The notes beneath the pieces are model-generated. The model was not told where the DNA came from and did not search any database. It saw only the letters and a list, made by a program, of their open reading frames with translations. A stretch of DNA of 64,000 nucleotides from Gammaproteobacteria bacterium. GTDB lineage: Bacteria; Pseudomonadota; Gammaproteobacteria; Steroidobacterales; JABDKV01. Shown here piece after piece: positions 50,000 to 59,630 of this stretch (position 1 is its first letter; each line of letters opens with the position of its first letter). Location of the stretch: positions 186,001 through 250,000 of the forward strand of contig JAOTXU010000001.1 of NCBI GenBank assembly GCA_029862165.1, in the 5' to 3' direction. The translations under genes and the position numbers were made by a program.

Positions 50000-50506
50000 A
50001 TGAGCTTTCCGCTTTCAGTCAGACAGATCAATTTCGCCGGAGCTGCGTCTTGTGCGGGCATGATGGGCTTTGCGTTGTACTCGCAGTATGTCGCAGAGCT
50101 GAATCCGTGTCCGCTTTGTGTTTTTCAACGCATCGCTGTCATCGCGCTGGGCGTAATATTTCTGGTCGCCTTCATACACAATTCCCAAACCTGGGGACGC
50201 TATGTATACGCGTTACTATTTATAGTTGCCGCCGGCGTTGGCATAGGGGTAGCCGGTCGCCACGCCTGGTTGCAGAGTCTGCCACCGGATCAGGTGCCCG
50301 CCTGCGGACCCGATCTGGCGTATCTGCTCGATTCCTTCCCATTAGGCGAAGCGCTCAAAAAAGTTTTTACCGGTTCCGGGGAATGTGCGGAAATCGTCTG
50401 GCAGTTCATGGGACTGAGCATGCCGATGTGGGTATTGATTTGTTGCGTCATTCTGGGTGTGACCGGAGTCGTGAACAGCATGCGTCGGCAACCTGATCGA
50501 TTGTGA
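50000..50506 (+). CDS. dsbB: Disulfide bond formation protein DsbB
   Basis: 168 residues from the ATG at 50000, with an AAGGAGCC ribosome-binding site; the frame upstream to 49835 lies inside tsaB. Four transmembrane helices. The first periplasmic pair is CPLC in NPCPLCVFQR, the second pair PACGPD...GSGECAE before the last helices. Both pairs are needed to pass electrons from DsbA to quinone. The conserved QR after the first pair (FQRIAV) is present. Maintains oxidised DsbA in the periplasm, relevant here for the many exported Cys proteins. Sits 49 nt after tsaB. Confidence 0.93.
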   Translation: MSFPLSVRQINFAGAASCAGMMGFALYSQYVAELNPCPLCVFQRIAVIALGVIFLVAFIHNSQTWGRYVYALLFIVAAGVGIGVAGRHAWLQSLPPDQVPACGPDLAYLLDSFPLGEALKKVFTGSGECAEIVWQFMGLSMPMWVLICCVILGVTGVVNSMRRQPDRL

Positions 50507-50525
50507 GCGAGTACAGTCTGACGCC

Positions 50526-51077
50526 GTGATCAGCGTACTGCCGGACACGATCGCGATTCGTCCCTATTCGGTTGCGGATGCCAGTGATGTCTATGCGGCT
50601 GTCACCGAATCGATCGGCGAGATGAGTCCGTGGATGCCCTGGTGCCACTCGGGTTATTCCCTGCACGATGCAATCAATTGGCTGATGGAGCAGGACGAGC
50701 AGCGCGCACGTGGTCTTGCGCACGAGTTTGCGATAGTGGATTCAGAAGGCCGCTACCTCGGTGGCTGCGGCGTCAATCAGATCAGACGCGAGTACCGGCT
50801 TGCCAATCTGGGGTATTGGGTGCGCTCCAGTGCGGCGGGGCAGGGTGTGGCAAGCCGGGCCGTTAAATTGTTGGCGCAATGGGCGATGGTCAATACCGAT
50901 CTGATCCGGGTGGAATTAGTAATCGCCGTCGCCAATGCCGCAAGTCGGCGAGTTGCTGAAAAAGCCGGGGCAACGTCTGAAGGCATGCAACGCAACAGGT
51001 TGTGGCTCGATGGCACGGCACATGACGCGATGATGTATTCGATCGTACGCGATGATCTGCCAGAAACTGATATTTAG
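50526..51077 (+). CDS. GNAT acetyltransferase, RimJ/RimL type
   Basis: 183 residues, GTG start 19 nt after dsbB. RPYSVADASDVYAAV at the N-terminus, GCGVNQIRREYRLANLGYWV, then the acetyl-CoA pyrophosphate loop SSAAGQGVASRAV (Q/RxxGxG/A-type) and NAASRRVAEKAGATSEG. This is the profile of ribosomal-protein or small-molecule N-acetyltransferases. Cytosolic. No substrate clue from neighbours, since dsbB is unrelated in function. Possible co-transcription with dsbB. Confidence 0.88.
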   Translation: MISVLPDTIAIRPYSVADASDVYAAVTESIGEMSPWMPWCHSGYSLHDAINWLMEQDEQRARGLAHEFAIVDSEGRYLGGCGVNQIRREYRLANLGYWVRSSAAGQGVASRAVKLLAQWAMVNTDLIRVELVIAVANAASRRVAEKAGATSEGMQRNRLWLDGTAHDAMMYSIVRDDLPETDI

Positions 51078-51115
51078 CGAAATCAAGTCTAGATTATGAC
51101 TCAAGGAGAGTTGCA

Positions 51116-52789
51116 ATGTTCAGAGGCACTCAGGGAAATGGACGGCTCGTCTTCATGTTGATGCCGCTGCTTGGCAGCACTCTTTCCTGTGCCGCAATCG
51201 ATGGCCCGGGCGGCGCAACGGCGGACGGAAGCCGGTACGCCGGGTTACTGCAACTGTTCGAGGATTGGCGCAAGTTCGAGCGGCCACCAATGTTGAACGG
51301 GGCGCCGGACTACACAGCCGCTAGGTTGACACGGGCACATAGCGAACTGGCGACCTACCAGGCCCGGCTCAATGCAATCGATCCCGGCGGCTGGTCACTC
51401 GAGCAGCAAGTGGACTGGCATCTCGTGCGGGCCGAGATAAATGGTTTTGATTTTAATTATCGCGTCCTCAGACCTTGGGAAAGGGACCCGGGGTTTTATC
51501 AATCGGTCTGGACGTTCGAGAGTGACACACCGGCGCACGAGGGCCCGACCCATCACGCGATACTAGAGTGGTGGACTTATTCTGTTCCGCTGTCGGCAAC
51601 GGAAGAAAAACGCCTGATCGACGAACTGCGTACGATCCCGCCGCTACTCGAGCAGGCTCGTACCAATCTCACCGGTAACGCACGCGACCTGTGGGTTGGT
51701 GGTATCCGGACGATCCGGAATCAACGGCGCGATCTCGACAGTATTGCAGAATCGGTGGGCGACGACGCGCCCCGTGGGCTGCGCGATGCGCTGCGGGCGG
51801 CACAACAAGCCACCTCTGATCTGGCTGGCTGGCTGGAAGCGGAGGCGCCCCAAAAAACCGGGCCGTCGGGTATCGGTGAAGAGAACTACACCTGGCATCT
51901 GCAAAACGTCCATTACGTCCCTATGACCTGGGGGGACGAGGTCAGATTGCTAAAACGGGAACTGGATCGTGCCTGGGCTTCGCTACGGCTGGAAGAGCAT
52001 CGTAACCGCAATGTGCCACCTTTGGTGTCGATAGAAAGCGAGGAAGAATACGACCGCCGTGCCAATGAAACGGTGACCGATTACATACGCTGGCTGGATG
52101 AAGAAGACATTCTGCCGGTGCCGGACTACTACGATCAGGCGCTACGCGAACGCGTCGGAGAGTTTGTTCCCAAAGAATCGAGGAATTTTTTCTGGACGGC
52201 CGTGCATTTCGCGCCGACCACGTTGTGGACGCATTTCTATCACTACTTCGATCTGGCGACGATAAAAGAGCGCCCACACCCAAGTCAGGTGAGACGTGGT
52301 CCTTTGCTCTATAACATCTGGGACAGTCGTGCGGAGGGTATGGCAACTGGTGTGGAAGAGATGATGATGCACGCCGGTCTCTACGACGATAATCCACATG
52401 CGCGGGAAATCGCCTGGGTGATGCTGGCTCAGCGTGCGGCCCGCGGTCTGGGTTCGCTTTACGCTCACGCCAACATGATGACCATGCAGGAAGCGGCTGA
52501 ATTTCATGTCAAATGGACGCCACGGGGCTGGATGCGGCGTGACGAGCTGCTTGCTTTCGAACAGCATTTGTATCTGCGCCAACCCGGCTATGGCACCAGC
52601 TATGTAACGGGTAAATACCTGATCGAACAGTTAATGGCGGAACGTTCAAAGCAGACAGGCGATGCCGATTTTCGGCTGTCGGGTTTCTATGACGAAGTTA
52701 ATGCGGCGGGCGTGATACCGGTATCGCTGATCCGTTGGCAACTGACGGGTCAGGACGACGCAATCCGGATGATTATGCAGGGGCACTAA
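51116..52789 (+). CDS. DUF885-like lipoprotein lacking an HExxH motif
   Basis: 557 residues, strong AAGGAG ribosome-binding site. The signal peptide ends in a possible lipobox (GSTLSC), predicting lipid anchoring. The long helical body resembles the DUF885 metallopeptidase-like family: ARLNAIDPGGWSLEQQVDW near the start, NFFWTAVHF midway and AEGMATGVEEMMMHAGL at the place of the AEGW helix. The expected HEAxPGH-type zinc site before it is not present, with only scattered His. It may be a non-catalytic or divergently catalytic relative. It precedes a TonB-dependent receptor by 80 nt in the same direction, so a combined binding or uptake role is possible. Family assignment is from resemblance. 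Confidence 0.65.
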   Translation: MFRGTQGNGRLVFMLMPLLGSTLSCAAIDGPGGATADGSRYAGLLQLFEDWRKFERPPMLNGAPDYTAARLTRAHSELATYQARLNAIDPGGWSLEQQVDWHLVRAEINGFDFNYRVLRPWERDPGFYQSVWTFESDTPAHEGPTHHAILEWWTYSVPLSATEEKRLIDELRTIPPLLEQARTNLTGNARDLWVGGIRTIRNQRRDLDSIAESVGDDAPRGLRDALRAAQQATSDLAGWLEAEAPQKTGPSGIGEENYTWHLQNVHYVPMTWGDEVRLLKRELDRAWASLRLEEHRNRNVPPLVSIESEEEYDRRANETVTDYIRWLDEEDILPVPDYYDQALRERVGEFVPKESRNFFWTAVHFAPTTLWTHFYHYFDLATIKERPHPSQVRRGPLLYNIWDSRAEGMATGVEEMMMHAGLYDDNPHAREIAWVMLAQRAARGLGSLYAHANMMTMQEAAEFHVKWTPRGWMRRDELLAFEQHLYLRQPGYGTSYVTGKYLIEQLMAERSKQTGDADFRLSGFYDEVNAAGVIPVSLIRWQLTGQDDAIRMIMQGH

Positions 52790-52869
52790 CGTGGAGGATG
52801 ATGCGTATAGCGAAAACAGTGGTTTTATGCTATTACCACGGGCATTCTTTGACATAATCAAGGGGGCTA

Positions 52870-55866
52870 GTGGTGAAAAACTTTGTATCGATCATCGGGG
52901 GATTGTCGGTCGCTCTGGTAGCGAATGTGTTGATCGCCCCCTTTCAAATCAGTTATGGCGAGGAGGCGCGGGATACTGAGGAAGTCCTGGTAACCGGGTC
53001 TCGTATTCGCAGGAACCCATTAAACGAAGTTGCGCCGATTATGGATATCGGCGAACTCCAGTTGGATCGCAGTGGTCTGACCAATCTCGGTGACACCCTG
53101 CAGGACTTACCGATTACCGGGTCATCGATCAATTCTCAGTTCAATGTACCGGGTAACTCCGGCTTCCCACAGGACGGTTCCGGTATCGGTGCCGGTGCAA
53201 CGCAGGTGTCGCTACGCAATGTCGGTGCGAAGCGCACGCTGATTCTGGTTGACGGCAAGCGCTGGATCGCCGGTGCCTCGGCTTCCGGTGTGCCAAGTGC
53301 GGTCGATCTGAACACGATTCCCGATAACGTTATCGAGCGGATCGAGATACTACAGGATGGTGCCTCGGCTATTTACGGTTCCGATGCGATCGGTGGTGTG
53401 GTCAATATAATCACCAAGGACGATTTCGAGGGATTCAAGGTCGAGACCCAAACGGGTCAGTATCTTTCGGACAACGATGGCGAGTCGACAGTGGTTTCGG
53501 CAATGTGGGGTGGCGGCAACGACAGGACACACCTGGTTATTAGCGGTAGCTACTCCGATGAGCGGGGGGTGGAGACCGCTAACCGGTCGCGCTCGGCTTT
53601 TCCGAATCCGGATGCAACGAGCTGCGACGTCTCGGACACGTTTTGTTCCTCATTCACTCCGCAGGGGCGGTTTGTTATGGCCTCGGGATTTGGCCTGTAC
53701 CGGGACGGCGTGCTCGACCCGACGTGTACGGTGGATGATTCAGACTGCAGCAGTTTGAGCCTCACGCTCAACGACGGGGTGCTCAATGACGGCATGAGCA
53801 ACGTTCCGGTGTTCGACCCGATGAATCCTTTTGCGGACGATTTTCATGCTTTTAGTAATGCCGATCGCTTCAACTACAACGGACCGGGTTTCAATTTTCT
53901 GCGTACGCCCAACGAGCGCGTCAACTTTTACGGTAGCGTACGGCATGAGATCAGCGACACCATCACGCTGGTTGCCAAAGCCTCGCATACCAATCGATCA
54001 TCGGAGACCAAGGCGGCACCGGAACCGCTGTGCTTTGGCGTAATCTGCGGCACGACCATCACAAGGGACTTTGTGGTTTCTGCCCTGAATCCCTTCAATC
54101 CCTTTGACGTCGATTTATCGGTCGCCGATAACACAATGGTGTTCTTCGGTCGCCGACCGCTGGAATCGGGGGGCCGGTTGTTCTTCCAGGATGTGAATAC
54201 GTATTTTGCCAGCGCCGGACTGGAAGGCGAATGGAATGTCGGAGATCGTACCTATTTCTGGGATCTGACCGGCAGTTATGGCGACAACCGTGGTTTCCAG
54301 GAGAAACGCAATTCGCATAATGCGGCCCGTCTGCAGGTTGCGATGGGCGATCCGGCCGTTTGCGCGGCCACGCCGGGTTGCGTGCCGTTCAATTACTTTG
54401 GCGGTCAGGGACCTGACGGTTCGGGTTCATTTACCCAGGAAATGCTCGATTACGTGACTTACACGCAGCGTGATTTCAGTGAGCAGACGTTGAAGGACTT
54501 TGCCTTCAATATTACCGGTGGTCTGGCCGATCTTGCGGCCGGCCCCTTGTCGTTTGCAGCAGGTCTGGAGTTTCGCGATCACGAAGGCTCGTTCCGCCCC
54601 GATCCGATTGCCGCCAGTGGCGAAACAGCGGGCATACCGTCGGGGGGCACCGCAGGTGGCTTTGACGTCACCGAATACTACGCTGAGGTGAATATTCCGA
54701 TCGTCGAAGGTGCTTCGGCAGCCGATTATCTGGAAGCAAGCCTGGCTGTGCGCAGTTCGGATTACAGCAACTTTGGTTCCGAAGGTACTTACAAGGCCAA
54801 CGTGCTGTATCGTCCGGTCAGCAACTTTTCGTTACGTGGTTCGGTGTCGACCGGTCTGCGGGCTCCGGGCATCGGTGAGCTGTTCGGCGGCGCGGCACGC
54901 GAAGATTTCGGTCACGTGGATCCGTGCTCCGACGTTCTGGCAATCGCCGGTGCGGATAATGGTGGACGGGACGATCCACAGCCGCAGAACATAATCGACA
55001 ACTGCGCTGCACTGGGTGTGCCGACTACTTTTGTGCAGCTCAATCCGCAGCTTTCCGCGGTTTCGGCTGGCAATTCGGCTCTGCAGCCGGAAACCTCGGA
55101 CGCATTTGGCTTTGGGCTTGTGTACAGCGCCGATTGGGTCGACAACGTTGACTGGATCGAGGGTTTTACCGCGTCAGTCGATTACTATGATCTGGAAATC
55201 GACGATGCCGTCCAGGGTCGAGATCCCGGTGATGTAGTCGATGCGTGCGTGGAAACACTGGATCCGTTTTTTTGTGATCTTACGCCGCGGGCCCCCGGTT
55301 CCGGTGCGCTGGACACGGTGGAAAATACACTGCAGAACATCGGCAAGATCGAGGCCTCCGGTTACGACGTAATGCTCGAGTATCGCAGCCCGGATACCCG
55401 GTTGGGCGAATTTGGGGTCAGATTCAATGCAACTCATCTGAACGACTACATTGAAAAGACATTCAACCCGGATGGATCGCTGTCAGAGAACGATCGCACT
55501 GGCTCCCACACAGATGAGACGTTCCAACGTGCCTTTCCCGACTGGCGCGCCACCACGAATGTCGATTGGACCTATGGCCGCTGGAACGGCAACCTGGCAT
55601 TTCGTTGGACCGACGAAATGACCATCGACACACAGGGTTTGGCGACATCGTCAGGAAAGCTCGACTCGGAGACCTTCACCGACCTGCAGTTTTCCTATAC
55701 GCCGGACATGCTCAATGAATCTCTGACCTTGACCTTCGGTGTCAACAATCTGTTCGATACCGACCCGCCGGTGTGTTTTCCCTGTGGCGTGATCGGCGTG
55801 AGCACGGTCGTACACGATTTGCCCGGACGGGTGGGCTACATCAAAGCGGCCTATCGCGGTAATTGA
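52870..55866 (+). CDS. TonB-dependent outer-membrane receptor
   Basis: 998 residues from tandem GTGs at 52870/52873 with AGGGGGC upstream. Signal segment up to about residue 36, then a plug domain: EVLVTGSRIRRNPLNEVAP (TonB-box region), VSLRNVGAKRTLILVDGKR, ERIEILQDGASAIYGSDAIGGVVNIIT. The rest is a 22-strand barrel with alternating aromatic strands and a last strand near RVGYIKAAYRG. The VTGSRIRR type is common in receptors of marine and xanthomonad-like gammaproteobacteria for glycans, peptides or plant compounds. Several cysteine pairs in extracellular loops (CDVSDTFC; CFPCG) may form disulfides. Ligand unknown; the upstream lipoprotein may be its partner. Terminator follows. Confidence 0.94.
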   Translation: MVKNFVSIIGGLSVALVANVLIAPFQISYGEEARDTEEVLVTGSRIRRNPLNEVAPIMDIGELQLDRSGLTNLGDTLQDLPITGSSINSQFNVPGNSGFPQDGSGIGAGATQVSLRNVGAKRTLILVDGKRWIAGASASGVPSAVDLNTIPDNVIERIEILQDGASAIYGSDAIGGVVNIITKDDFEGFKVETQTGQYLSDNDGESTVVSAMWGGGNDRTHLVISGSYSDERGVETANRSRSAFPNPDATSCDVSDTFCSSFTPQGRFVMASGFGLYRDGVLDPTCTVDDSDCSSLSLTLNDGVLNDGMSNVPVFDPMNPFADDFHAFSNADRFNYNGPGFNFLRTPNERVNFYGSVRHEISDTITLVAKASHTNRSSETKAAPEPLCFGVICGTTITRDFVVSALNPFNPFDVDLSVADNTMVFFGRRPLESGGRLFFQDVNTYFASAGLEGEWNVGDRTYFWDLTGSYGDNRGFQEKRNSHNAARLQVAMGDPAVCAATPGCVPFNYFGGQGPDGSGSFTQEMLDYVTYTQRDFSEQTLKDFAFNITGGLADLAAGPLSFAAGLEFRDHEGSFRPDPIAASGETAGIPSGGTAGGFDVTEYYAEVNIPIVEGASAADYLEASLAVRSSDYSNFGSEGTYKANVLYRPVSNFSLRGSVSTGLRAPGIGELFGGAAREDFGHVDPCSDVLAIAGADNGGRDDPQPQNIIDNCAALGVPTTFVQLNPQLSAVSAGNSALQPETSDAFGFGLVYSADWVDNVDWIEGFTASVDYYDLEIDDAVQGRDPGDVVDACVETLDPFFCDLTPRAPGSGALDTVENTLQNIGKIEASGYDVMLEYRSPDTRLGEFGVRFNATHLNDYIEKTFNPDGSLSENDRTGSHTDETFQRAFPDWRATTNVDWTYGRWNGNLAFRWTDEMTIDTQGLATSSGKLDSETFTDLQFSYTPDMLNESLTLTFGVNNLFDTDPPVCFPCGVIGVSTVVHDLPGRVGYIKAAYRGN

Positions 55867-55910
55867 AACAGGGGATAGTCCAGCGGACTGTTTGTTGTCA
55901 CTGTGCTTCG

Positions 55911-55942
55911 AAGCGGCCCCGGAAACGGGGCCGCTTTTTTTT
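55911..55942 (+). terminator. Rho-independent terminator after the TonB receptor
   Basis: AAGCGGCCCC-GGAAAC-GGGGCCGCTT stem-loop followed by a run of T, 45 nt past the receptor stop. Confidence 0.95.
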
Positions 55943-56079
55943 GGCCCTAAGCTTGTTTTTGCGGGGCGCAATATAGGGAGGATATTTGACCTGAAAGCCC
56001 TGAAACAGCTAATATTCAAGTCTGTTCGCCACATGCGCAAGAATTACAAGGTCGAATAACGACCGGGGCAGGCACCGCG

Positions 56080-56457
56080 ATGTTAAGAGAAATAAAGGCT
56101 GTTCATCAGTCCGAGACCGATCGGAAAAAACGCTGGTTCTCAGATCTGGATTTTGATCTGATCGTATGGCAAAAACGCAATGGCACCGTAAGTCGTTTTG
56201 AGTTGTCGTTTGACAAGGGCATGGACGAACACGCCCTTACCTGGAAGGAAGGAAGCGGTCTCAAACACTATTGTGTTGATGATGGCGAAAATCGGCCCAT
56301 GCGACACAAGATGTCACCACTACTCGGCGCAAACGGTCCTGTCGACTACACAGTGATAGAACGGAATTTTGGCGAAGTTGCTACCGGCATGGATGTGGGC
56401 ATTGCCGATTTTATTAAGACCCAGCTGATTCTGGGCGACAAAAAAAGTAAGAACTAG
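56080..56457 (+). CDS. Conserved-looking small hypothetical protein
   Basis: 125 residues, unrecognised. Cytosolic; no signal peptide or membrane segment. The N-terminus is charged (SETDRKKRWFSDLDFDLIVW); FELSFDKGMDEHALTWKEG follows, then GDAxx-like HYCVDDGEN and a C-terminal helix with lysines. One Cys. The ATG at 56080 has weak upstream sequence. The gene has its own space after a terminator and overlaps dapE tail-to-tail by 4 nt (56454-56457). No function can be assigned; coding is supported by composition and lack of a better frame. Confidence 0.65.
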   Translation: MLREIKAVHQSETDRKKRWFSDLDFDLIVWQKRNGTVSRFELSFDKGMDEHALTWKEGSGLKHYCVDDGENRPMRHKMSPLLGANGPVDYTVIERNFGEVATGMDVGIADFIKTQLILGDKKSKN

Positions 56458-57590
56458 AGTATCCGTTCCAGGATACCCTGATAGATCGAAACGAGTTTTT
56501 CGAGGTCGGCTACGCTGACGTGTTCATCGACTTTGTGAATACTCGCGTTAATCGGGCCGAGTTCAACGACCTCGGCACCGGTCGTTGCGATAAAGCGACC
56601 GTCACTGGTGCCGCCCCCCGTAGAAAGCACCGTGTCATGGCCACACAGCTCCTGGATGCTTGAGCGTACGGCGTCGACCAATTTGCCCTGCGTACTCAGA
56701 AAAGGCTCTCCACCGACGCGCCACTCGATGTTGTAGTCCAGATCGTGGCGATCGATGACGGCATGAACACGTTCTTTTAGCTCAGCGACGGTCACGCTGG
56801 TTGAAAAACGGAAATTAAACTGGGCATCCAATACGCCGGGGATCACATTGTCGGCCCCCGTTCCCGCCTGCAGATTGGATATCTGCAGAGTGGTCGGCGG
56901 GAAGTGATCATTACCCTCATCCCAGGTTTCCGCGCATAGGTCCGTAATCGCCGGCGCGACACTGTGGATGGGGTTATCTGCCCGGTCTGGATAAGCAACG
57001 TGCCCCTGCACGCCCAGTACCCGAAGGTGCCCGTGTAAGGACCCGCGCCGGCCGACACGCACCGTGTCCCCCAGTTGGCTGGCACTACCGGGTTCACCAA
57101 CCAGGCAGTACTGGATTTGTGTGCCGCGTTGTTTCAATGTGTCCACGACACGTTTCGTGCCATCGACGGCATCACCTTCTTCATCACTGGTTATCAGGAA
57201 AGCCAGTGACCCGGCGTGTCCCGGTTTGGCCCGGACAAATCCTTCCGTGGCGAGGAGCATGGCGGCGATAGAGCCCTTCATGTCAGCGCTGCCGCGACCA
57301 TAAAGATGATCGTCGCGAATGACCGGTTCGAAGGGGTCACTTTGCCAGTTTTCCAACGGACCGGTAGGCACTACGTCGGTATGACCGGCAAAACAGAAAA
57401 TCGGATCGACGTTGCCACGACGCGCCCACAAATTGCTGACCTCACCAAATGGCATGTCCTCAATAATGAAACCCAGGGCGTCGAGCCGATCGGCGATCAA
57501 TTGTTGGCAACCGTCGTCGTCCGGTGTAATCGATCGGCGCCGGATCAGTTCGCCGGCCAGCTCAACGACATCGCTCATCAGATTGCTCAT
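56454..57590 (-). CDS. dapE: Succinyl-diaminopimelate desuccinylase
   Basis: 378 residues, usual length for this M20 metallopeptidase. Metal ligands visible: His/Asp in FAGHTDVVPTG, Asp in GRGSADMKGS, the Glu pair in TSDEEGDA, and a late His. Hydrolyses N-succinyl-LL-diaminopimelate to LL-diaminopimelate and succinate, in lysine and peptidoglycan precursor synthesis. ATG at 57590, 12 nt after dapD's stop on the minus strand. Last gene of the map-glnD-dapC-dapD-dapE unit. Converges with the hypothetical gene, overlapping by 4 nt. Confidence 0.96.
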   Translation of the reverse strand: MSNLMSDVVELAGELIRRRSITPDDDGCQQLIADRLDALGFIIEDMPFGEVSNLWARRGNVDPIFCFAGHTDVVPTGPLENWQSDPFEPVIRDDHLYGRGSADMKGSIAAMLLATEGFVRAKPGHAGSLAFLITSDEEGDAVDGTKRVVDTLKQRGTQIQYCLVGEPGSASQLGDTVRVGRRGSLHGHLRVLGVQGHVAYPDRADNPIHSVAPAITDLCAETWDEGNDHFPPTTLQISNLQAGTGADNVIPGVLDAQFNFRFSTSVTVAELKERVHAVIDRHDLDYNIEWRVGGEPFLSTQGKLVDAVRSSIQELCGHDTVLSTGGGTSDGRFIATTGAEVVELGPINASIHKVDEHVSVADLEKLVSIYQGILERIL

Positions 57591-57602
57591 TACGGAAAAG
57601 AC

Positions 57603-58427
57603 TCATTGAATCGAGCGCAGCAGTTCATTCAAGCTGACCTTGGCGCGGGTTTTCGCATCGACGCGCTTGACGATAACGGCGCAGGCCAGGCTGTAGCGAC
57701 CGTTGTCGGCCGGTAAGGAGCCCGGTACCACGACTGCACCGGCAGGTACGCGACCGTAACTGACGTCGTCGCGTTCCCGATCATAGATGCGGGTACTCTG
57801 ACCGATGAACACGCCCATTGAGATAACCGCGCCGCGTTCGACGACCACGCCTTCCACAACTTCCGAACGTGCGCCAATAAAGCAACCATCTTCGATAATT
57901 GTGGGATTGGCCTGCAAGGGTTCCAGTACGCCGCCGATACCGGCGCCACCGGACAGATGTACGTTCTTGCCGATTTGTGCACATGAGCCCACCGTGGCCC
58001 ACGTATCGATCATGCTGCCGCTATCCACATAGGCGCCAACGTTTACGTAGCTGGGCATCAGCACGACATCCGGTGCAATGTACGCACCACGGCGCACGAC
58101 GGCCGGTGGCACTATCCGTGAGCCACCCAACCGGAACTCGCCATCGTCGTATCCGCTGTACTTTAACGGCACCTTGTCGTAGTAGCGGGTGAAACCGCCG
58201 TCCATGGTCTGATTGGGTCTCAGGCGGAACGATAGCAACACCGCCTTTTTGAGCCATTCGTTAACCTGCCAGCCGTCGGCGCTGGCCTCGGCGACACGCA
58301 GTTCGCCACGATCCAGCCGATTCAGCGTTTCCTCAACGGCATCGAATAACTCCGTTGGTGCTGAATCGGGTGTCAGGTCACCACGATCATTCCATGCAGA
58401 ATCAATCAGTTGTTTGATATTACTCAC
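57603..58427 (-). CDS. dapD: Tetrahydrodipicolinate N-succinyltransferase
   Basis: 274 residues of left-handed beta-helix (hexapeptide repeats): [38 protein letters not shown], then [20 protein letters not shown]. Transfers succinyl from succinyl-CoA to tetrahydrodipicolinate, feeding DapC and DapE which flank it. Active as a trimer in the cytosol. The ATG at 58427 is 6 nt after the dapC stop, consistent with co-transcription. Confidence 0.97.
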   Translation of the reverse strand: MSNIKQLIDSAWNDRGDLTPDSAPTELFDAVEETLNRLDRGELRVAEASADGWQVNEWLKKAVLLSFRLRPNQTMDGGFTRYYDKVPLKYSGYDDGEFRLGGSRIVPPAVVRRGAYIAPDVVLMPSYVNVGAYVDSGSMIDTWATVGSCAQIGKNVHLSGGAGIGGVLEPLQANPTIIEDGCFIGARSEVVEGVVVERGAVISMGVFIGQSTRIYDRERDDVSYGRVPAGAVVVPGSLPADNGRYSLACAVIVKRVDAKTRAKVSLNELLRSIQ

Positions 58428-58433
58428 GTTGAC

Positions 58434-59630
58434 TCACAAGCTTTGCACAAACTGTACGATACGTTCGGCCGCTTCGGCGCATTCGGATACATCAGCGACC
58501 AGCGAAATCCGCACCATGTTCTTGCCGGGATTTCCGCTCACCGTATCACGCGCCAGGTAGCTACCGGGCAGGACCGTAATATTGTGCTCGCTATACAGCC
58601 GTGCCGTGAAGCTTTCGTCGTCTATCGGCGTCGCGCCCCACAAATAGAACGCAGCCGTGGGCATGTCCAGCTGCAGGGCTTTGGCGATCCGTTGCCCCGT
58701 TGTCGCAAATTTCTCGCGATAGAGGCTGCGGTTCGCGATCACATGCGCATCGTCGTTCCAGGCCGACACACTGGCAAGCTGATGGTGCACCGGCATGGCG
58801 CAGCCGTGATAACTGCGATAGAGACGGAATTTCTTGATGATCTCAGGATCGCCGGCAACAAAGCCGGAACGCATGCCTGGAACGTTCGAGCGTTTTGATA
58901 GCGAATGAAACACCGCACATTTCTCAAATTGCGTGCGGCCACTTTGCTGGCAGGCTTGCAACAAACCGGGTGGTGGATTTTTCTCGTCCAGATAAATTTC
59001 TGCGTAGCATTCGTCGGCGGCGATAATGAAATCGTATCGGTCCGCAATGTCGAGCAGTCTATGCAGATAGTTAAGGTCCATTACGGCGCCAGTCGGATTT
59101 CCTGGCGAGCATGTGTACAACAGTTGGCAGCGTTTCCATGCCGTCTCCGGCACAGCGTCGAGATCGGGGAGAAAATTATTCTCAGCCAGAGTATTTAGGT
59201 AGATCGGTTCGGCGCCCGCCATCAGCGCGCCACCTTCATAGATTTGGTAGAAAGGGTTGGGCATCAGTACCGCGGCATCGCGACCGCGATCGACCACGGC
59301 CTGGGCGAAAGCGAACAGGCCTTCACGGGTGCCAGATAGCGGCAACACCATCGTGTCAGGGTCAACCGAAGCAACGTTTAGCCCAAAGCGACGTTCCAGC
59401 CAGCGGCAGCAGGCTTCACGCAATTGTGCAATACCACCAGCCTGTGGATAGCTGCCGAGGTCGCGGCTGGCTTTGGCAAGTGCATCGAGCACGAGTTGGG
59501 GTGCGGCATGCCGCGGTTCGCCGATCGCCAGACTAATATGCTGCACATCTGCCGGTGGTTGCAGTCTTGCCTTTAGTTGATCCAGCCGAGTAAACGGATA
59601 GCTAAACAGTTTACCGAGGTCAGGATTCAT
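58434..59630 (-). CDS. dapC: Succinyldiaminopimelate transaminase
   Basis: Fold-type I aminotransferase, 398 residues from the ATG at 59630 (MNPDLGKLFSYPFTRLDQL), which overlaps the glnD stop by 4 nt. The frame to 59675 enters glnD. Motifs: ISLAIGEPRHAAPQ at the N-terminus, SGTREGLFAFAQAV, ADECYAEIYLDE (the PLP Asp/Tyr) and SLSKRSNVPGMRSGF with the PLP lysine. It makes N-succinyl-LL-diaminopimelate from the keto form, using glutamate. Its place between glnD and dapD supports DapC rather than a general class I transaminase. Confidence 0.92.
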   Translation of the reverse strand: MNPDLGKLFSYPFTRLDQLKARLQPPADVQHISLAIGEPRHAAPQLVLDALAKASRDLGSYPQAGGIAQLREACCRWLERRFGLNVASVDPDTMVLPLSGTREGLFAFAQAVVDRGRDAAVLMPNPFYQIYEGGALMAGAEPIYLNTLAENNFLPDLDAVPETAWKRCQLLYTCSPGNPTGAVMDLNYLHRLLDIADRYDFIIAADECYAEIYLDEKNPPPGLLQACQQSGRTQFEKCAVFHSLSKRSNVPGMRSGFVAGDPEIIKKFRLYRSYHGCAMPVHHQLASVSAWNDDAHVIANRSLYREKFATTGQRIAKALQLDMPTAAFYLWGATPIDDESFTARLYSEHNITVLPGSYLARDTVSGNPGKNMVRISLVADVSECAEAAERIVQFVQSL

